Assembly: GCA_002418885.1 (NCBI GenBank)
Contig: DIEZ01000078.1
Coordinates: forward strand, 1-10,210
From: Syntrophaceae bacterium UBA5761
GTDB taxonomy: Bacteria; Desulfobacterota; Syntrophia; Syntrophales; UBA4778
DNA: 10,210 bases
Direction: 5' to 3'
The number at the start of each line of letters is the position of its first letter. The stretch's first letter is position 1. The notes below the pieces were generated by a model, which saw only the letters and a program-made list of their open reading frames with translations, had not been told where the DNA came from and searched no databases. Shown here one piece after another: positions 9,653 to 10,210 of this stretch. The position numbers and the translations under genes are program-made.

Positions 9653-9680
9653 CGTATGCCAATCGAAGCGGTCTTGTCAA
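9653..9680 (-). promoter_or_regulatory. Possible promoter of the DUF2846-like lipoprotein
   Basis: Read on the minus strand, a perfect TTGACA (9680-9675) is followed after 16 bases by CATACG (9658-9653), a weak -10. Transcription would begin near 9647, about 70 bases before the chosen ATG and downstream of the longer open-frame start at 9719. Confidence 0.4.
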
Positions 9681-9821
9681 TACTTGTTTCGCCTCCGGCG
9701 ACTTGAATAATCGTAACACCTTGCAATTACTACGTCTATTCTTTCAGTCGGTTCCCTGCCGCCATTCTCACGGAAGCCGAAAAAATTGATGCAATCTTCC
9801 CTCAGCCCCCTGGGGGTAAAC

Positions 9822-9856
9822 CGGCCAATCCCTCCGTGTTTCAGGTCGATTCAGTC
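9822..9856 (-). repeat. Degenerate terminal CRISPR repeat
   Basis: The last 16 bases (TCAGGTCGATTCAGTC, 9841-9856) are identical to the array repeat. The first part reads CGGCCAATCCCTCCGTGTT, with changes at seven positions, four of them the outermost bases. It keeps the array spacing: the next repeat starts 74 bases later. A decayed last copy normally marks the leader-distal end of an array. Confidence 0.85.
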
Positions 9857-10210
9857 CTCTTATGGGCAGATTTATTCTGCCCGAGGGGGCTATACGTCGC
9901 AATCCCTTCGTATGTCAGGTCGATTCAGTCGCGTACTATTTTGACTACGACGAGAAGGGAGAGGTCGTTGCGTCGCAATCCCTTCGTATGTCAGGTCGAT
10001 TCAGTCTCAAAAAGAGAGAGGAGAAAGAAGATGAAAAAGCAAGAGTCGCAATCCCTTCGTATGTCAGGTCGATTCAGTCCACAAAAATCCAGGCATCATA
10101 TTCATTCGGATGCTCAGTCGCAATCCCTTCGTATGTCAGGTCGATTCAGTCTATATTGTACATCAAACCTAAAAACGAGAGGAGGAGAAGAAGTCGCAAT
10201 CCCTTCGTAT
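9822..10210 (-). CRISPR. CRISPR array, leader-distal end, continuing past the window
   Basis: Four or more identical 35-base repeats occur at 9896-9930, 9972-10006, 10045-10079, 10117-10151, with a partial one at 10193-10210, plus a decayed copy at 9822-9856. Each begins GTCGCAATCCCTTCG and ends GGTCGATTCAGTC. Spacers are 39, 41, 38, 37 and 41 bases (9857-9895, 9931-9971, 10007-10044, 10080-10116, 10152-10192) and all differ. Read on the minus strand the repeat ends in AAGGGATTGCGAC, like the ATTGAAAC-type 3' handles of type I-B/III repeats, and the decayed copy is then the last one. Both point to minus-strand transcription with the leader beyond 10210. No cas gene is in the window, so the subtype is not settled. 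Bases 9720-9821 beside it hold no gene; only a CCCCCTGGGGG palindrome near 9806-9816 is seen. Confidence 0.95.

Noticed and set aside
9576..9719. N-terminal extension of the DUF2846-like lipoprotein
   Set aside because: It would place 48 residues before the lipoprotein signal and overlaps the likely promoter; the ATG at 9575 has a clear ribosome binding site.
9723..9749. A possible further decayed CRISPR repeat (GCAAT...CGT...TTCAGTC)
   Set aside because: It needs a 4-base gap, matches only about half the positions and ends where a repeat should begin given the 72-76 base period.

Overview
The window looks like a chromosomal piece of a Gram-negative, probably anaerobic bacterium, most likely from the former Deltaproteobacteria (Desulfobacterota or a relative). 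The clues are lipoprotein signal peptides, an Mla/Mce-type lipid transport operon, a full-length HrpA helicase, and an in-frame UGA read as selenocysteine in a small HesB/IscA-like protein. The lineage is inferred from gene content, not from a search.

Layout. Bases 1-207 hold a dense run of hairpins with an intrinsic terminator, followed by a plus-strand gene for an exported DUF1460/NlpC-P60-like protein (208-1032). Convergent to it is a tightly packed minus-strand operon (4386 down to 1052): an MlaE-type permease, an ABC-ATPase-like protein whose catalytic motifs are all eroded, an MlaD/Mce substrate-binding protein, and a TPR lipoprotein. A divergent intergenic region (4387-4670) carries a near-consensus sigma-70 promoter for hrpA (4671-8438, TTG start). 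Next comes a repeat-rich spacer, with a 15-base motif in direct and inverted copies and a 98-base element with inverted ends. This spacer also holds a promoter and forms the leader of the selenoprotein gene (8730-9041), which closes with a strong 12-bp-stem terminator. A small minus-strand DUF2846-like lipoprotein (9575-9090) follows. The right end (9822-10210, running off the window) is a CRISPR array of 35-base repeats with 37-41-base spacers and no cas gene in view.

How the parts relate. The Mla-like operon should build an inner-membrane lipid transporter, but its own ATPase appears catalytically dead, so energy must come from elsewhere or the complex works differently. The HesB-like selenoprotein implies SelB, tRNA-Sec and SelA/SelD elsewhere in the genome. 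The CRISPR array is probably transcribed on the minus strand, with its leader outside the window. The decayed terminal repeat and the ATTG-type repeat end agree on this. Two spacers look like phage translation-start regions in the sense orientation, which would make the crRNAs antisense to mRNA.

The strongest items for a second look are the unannotatable-by-default selenoprotein, the degenerate MlaF-like ATPase, and the spacer and leader structures.
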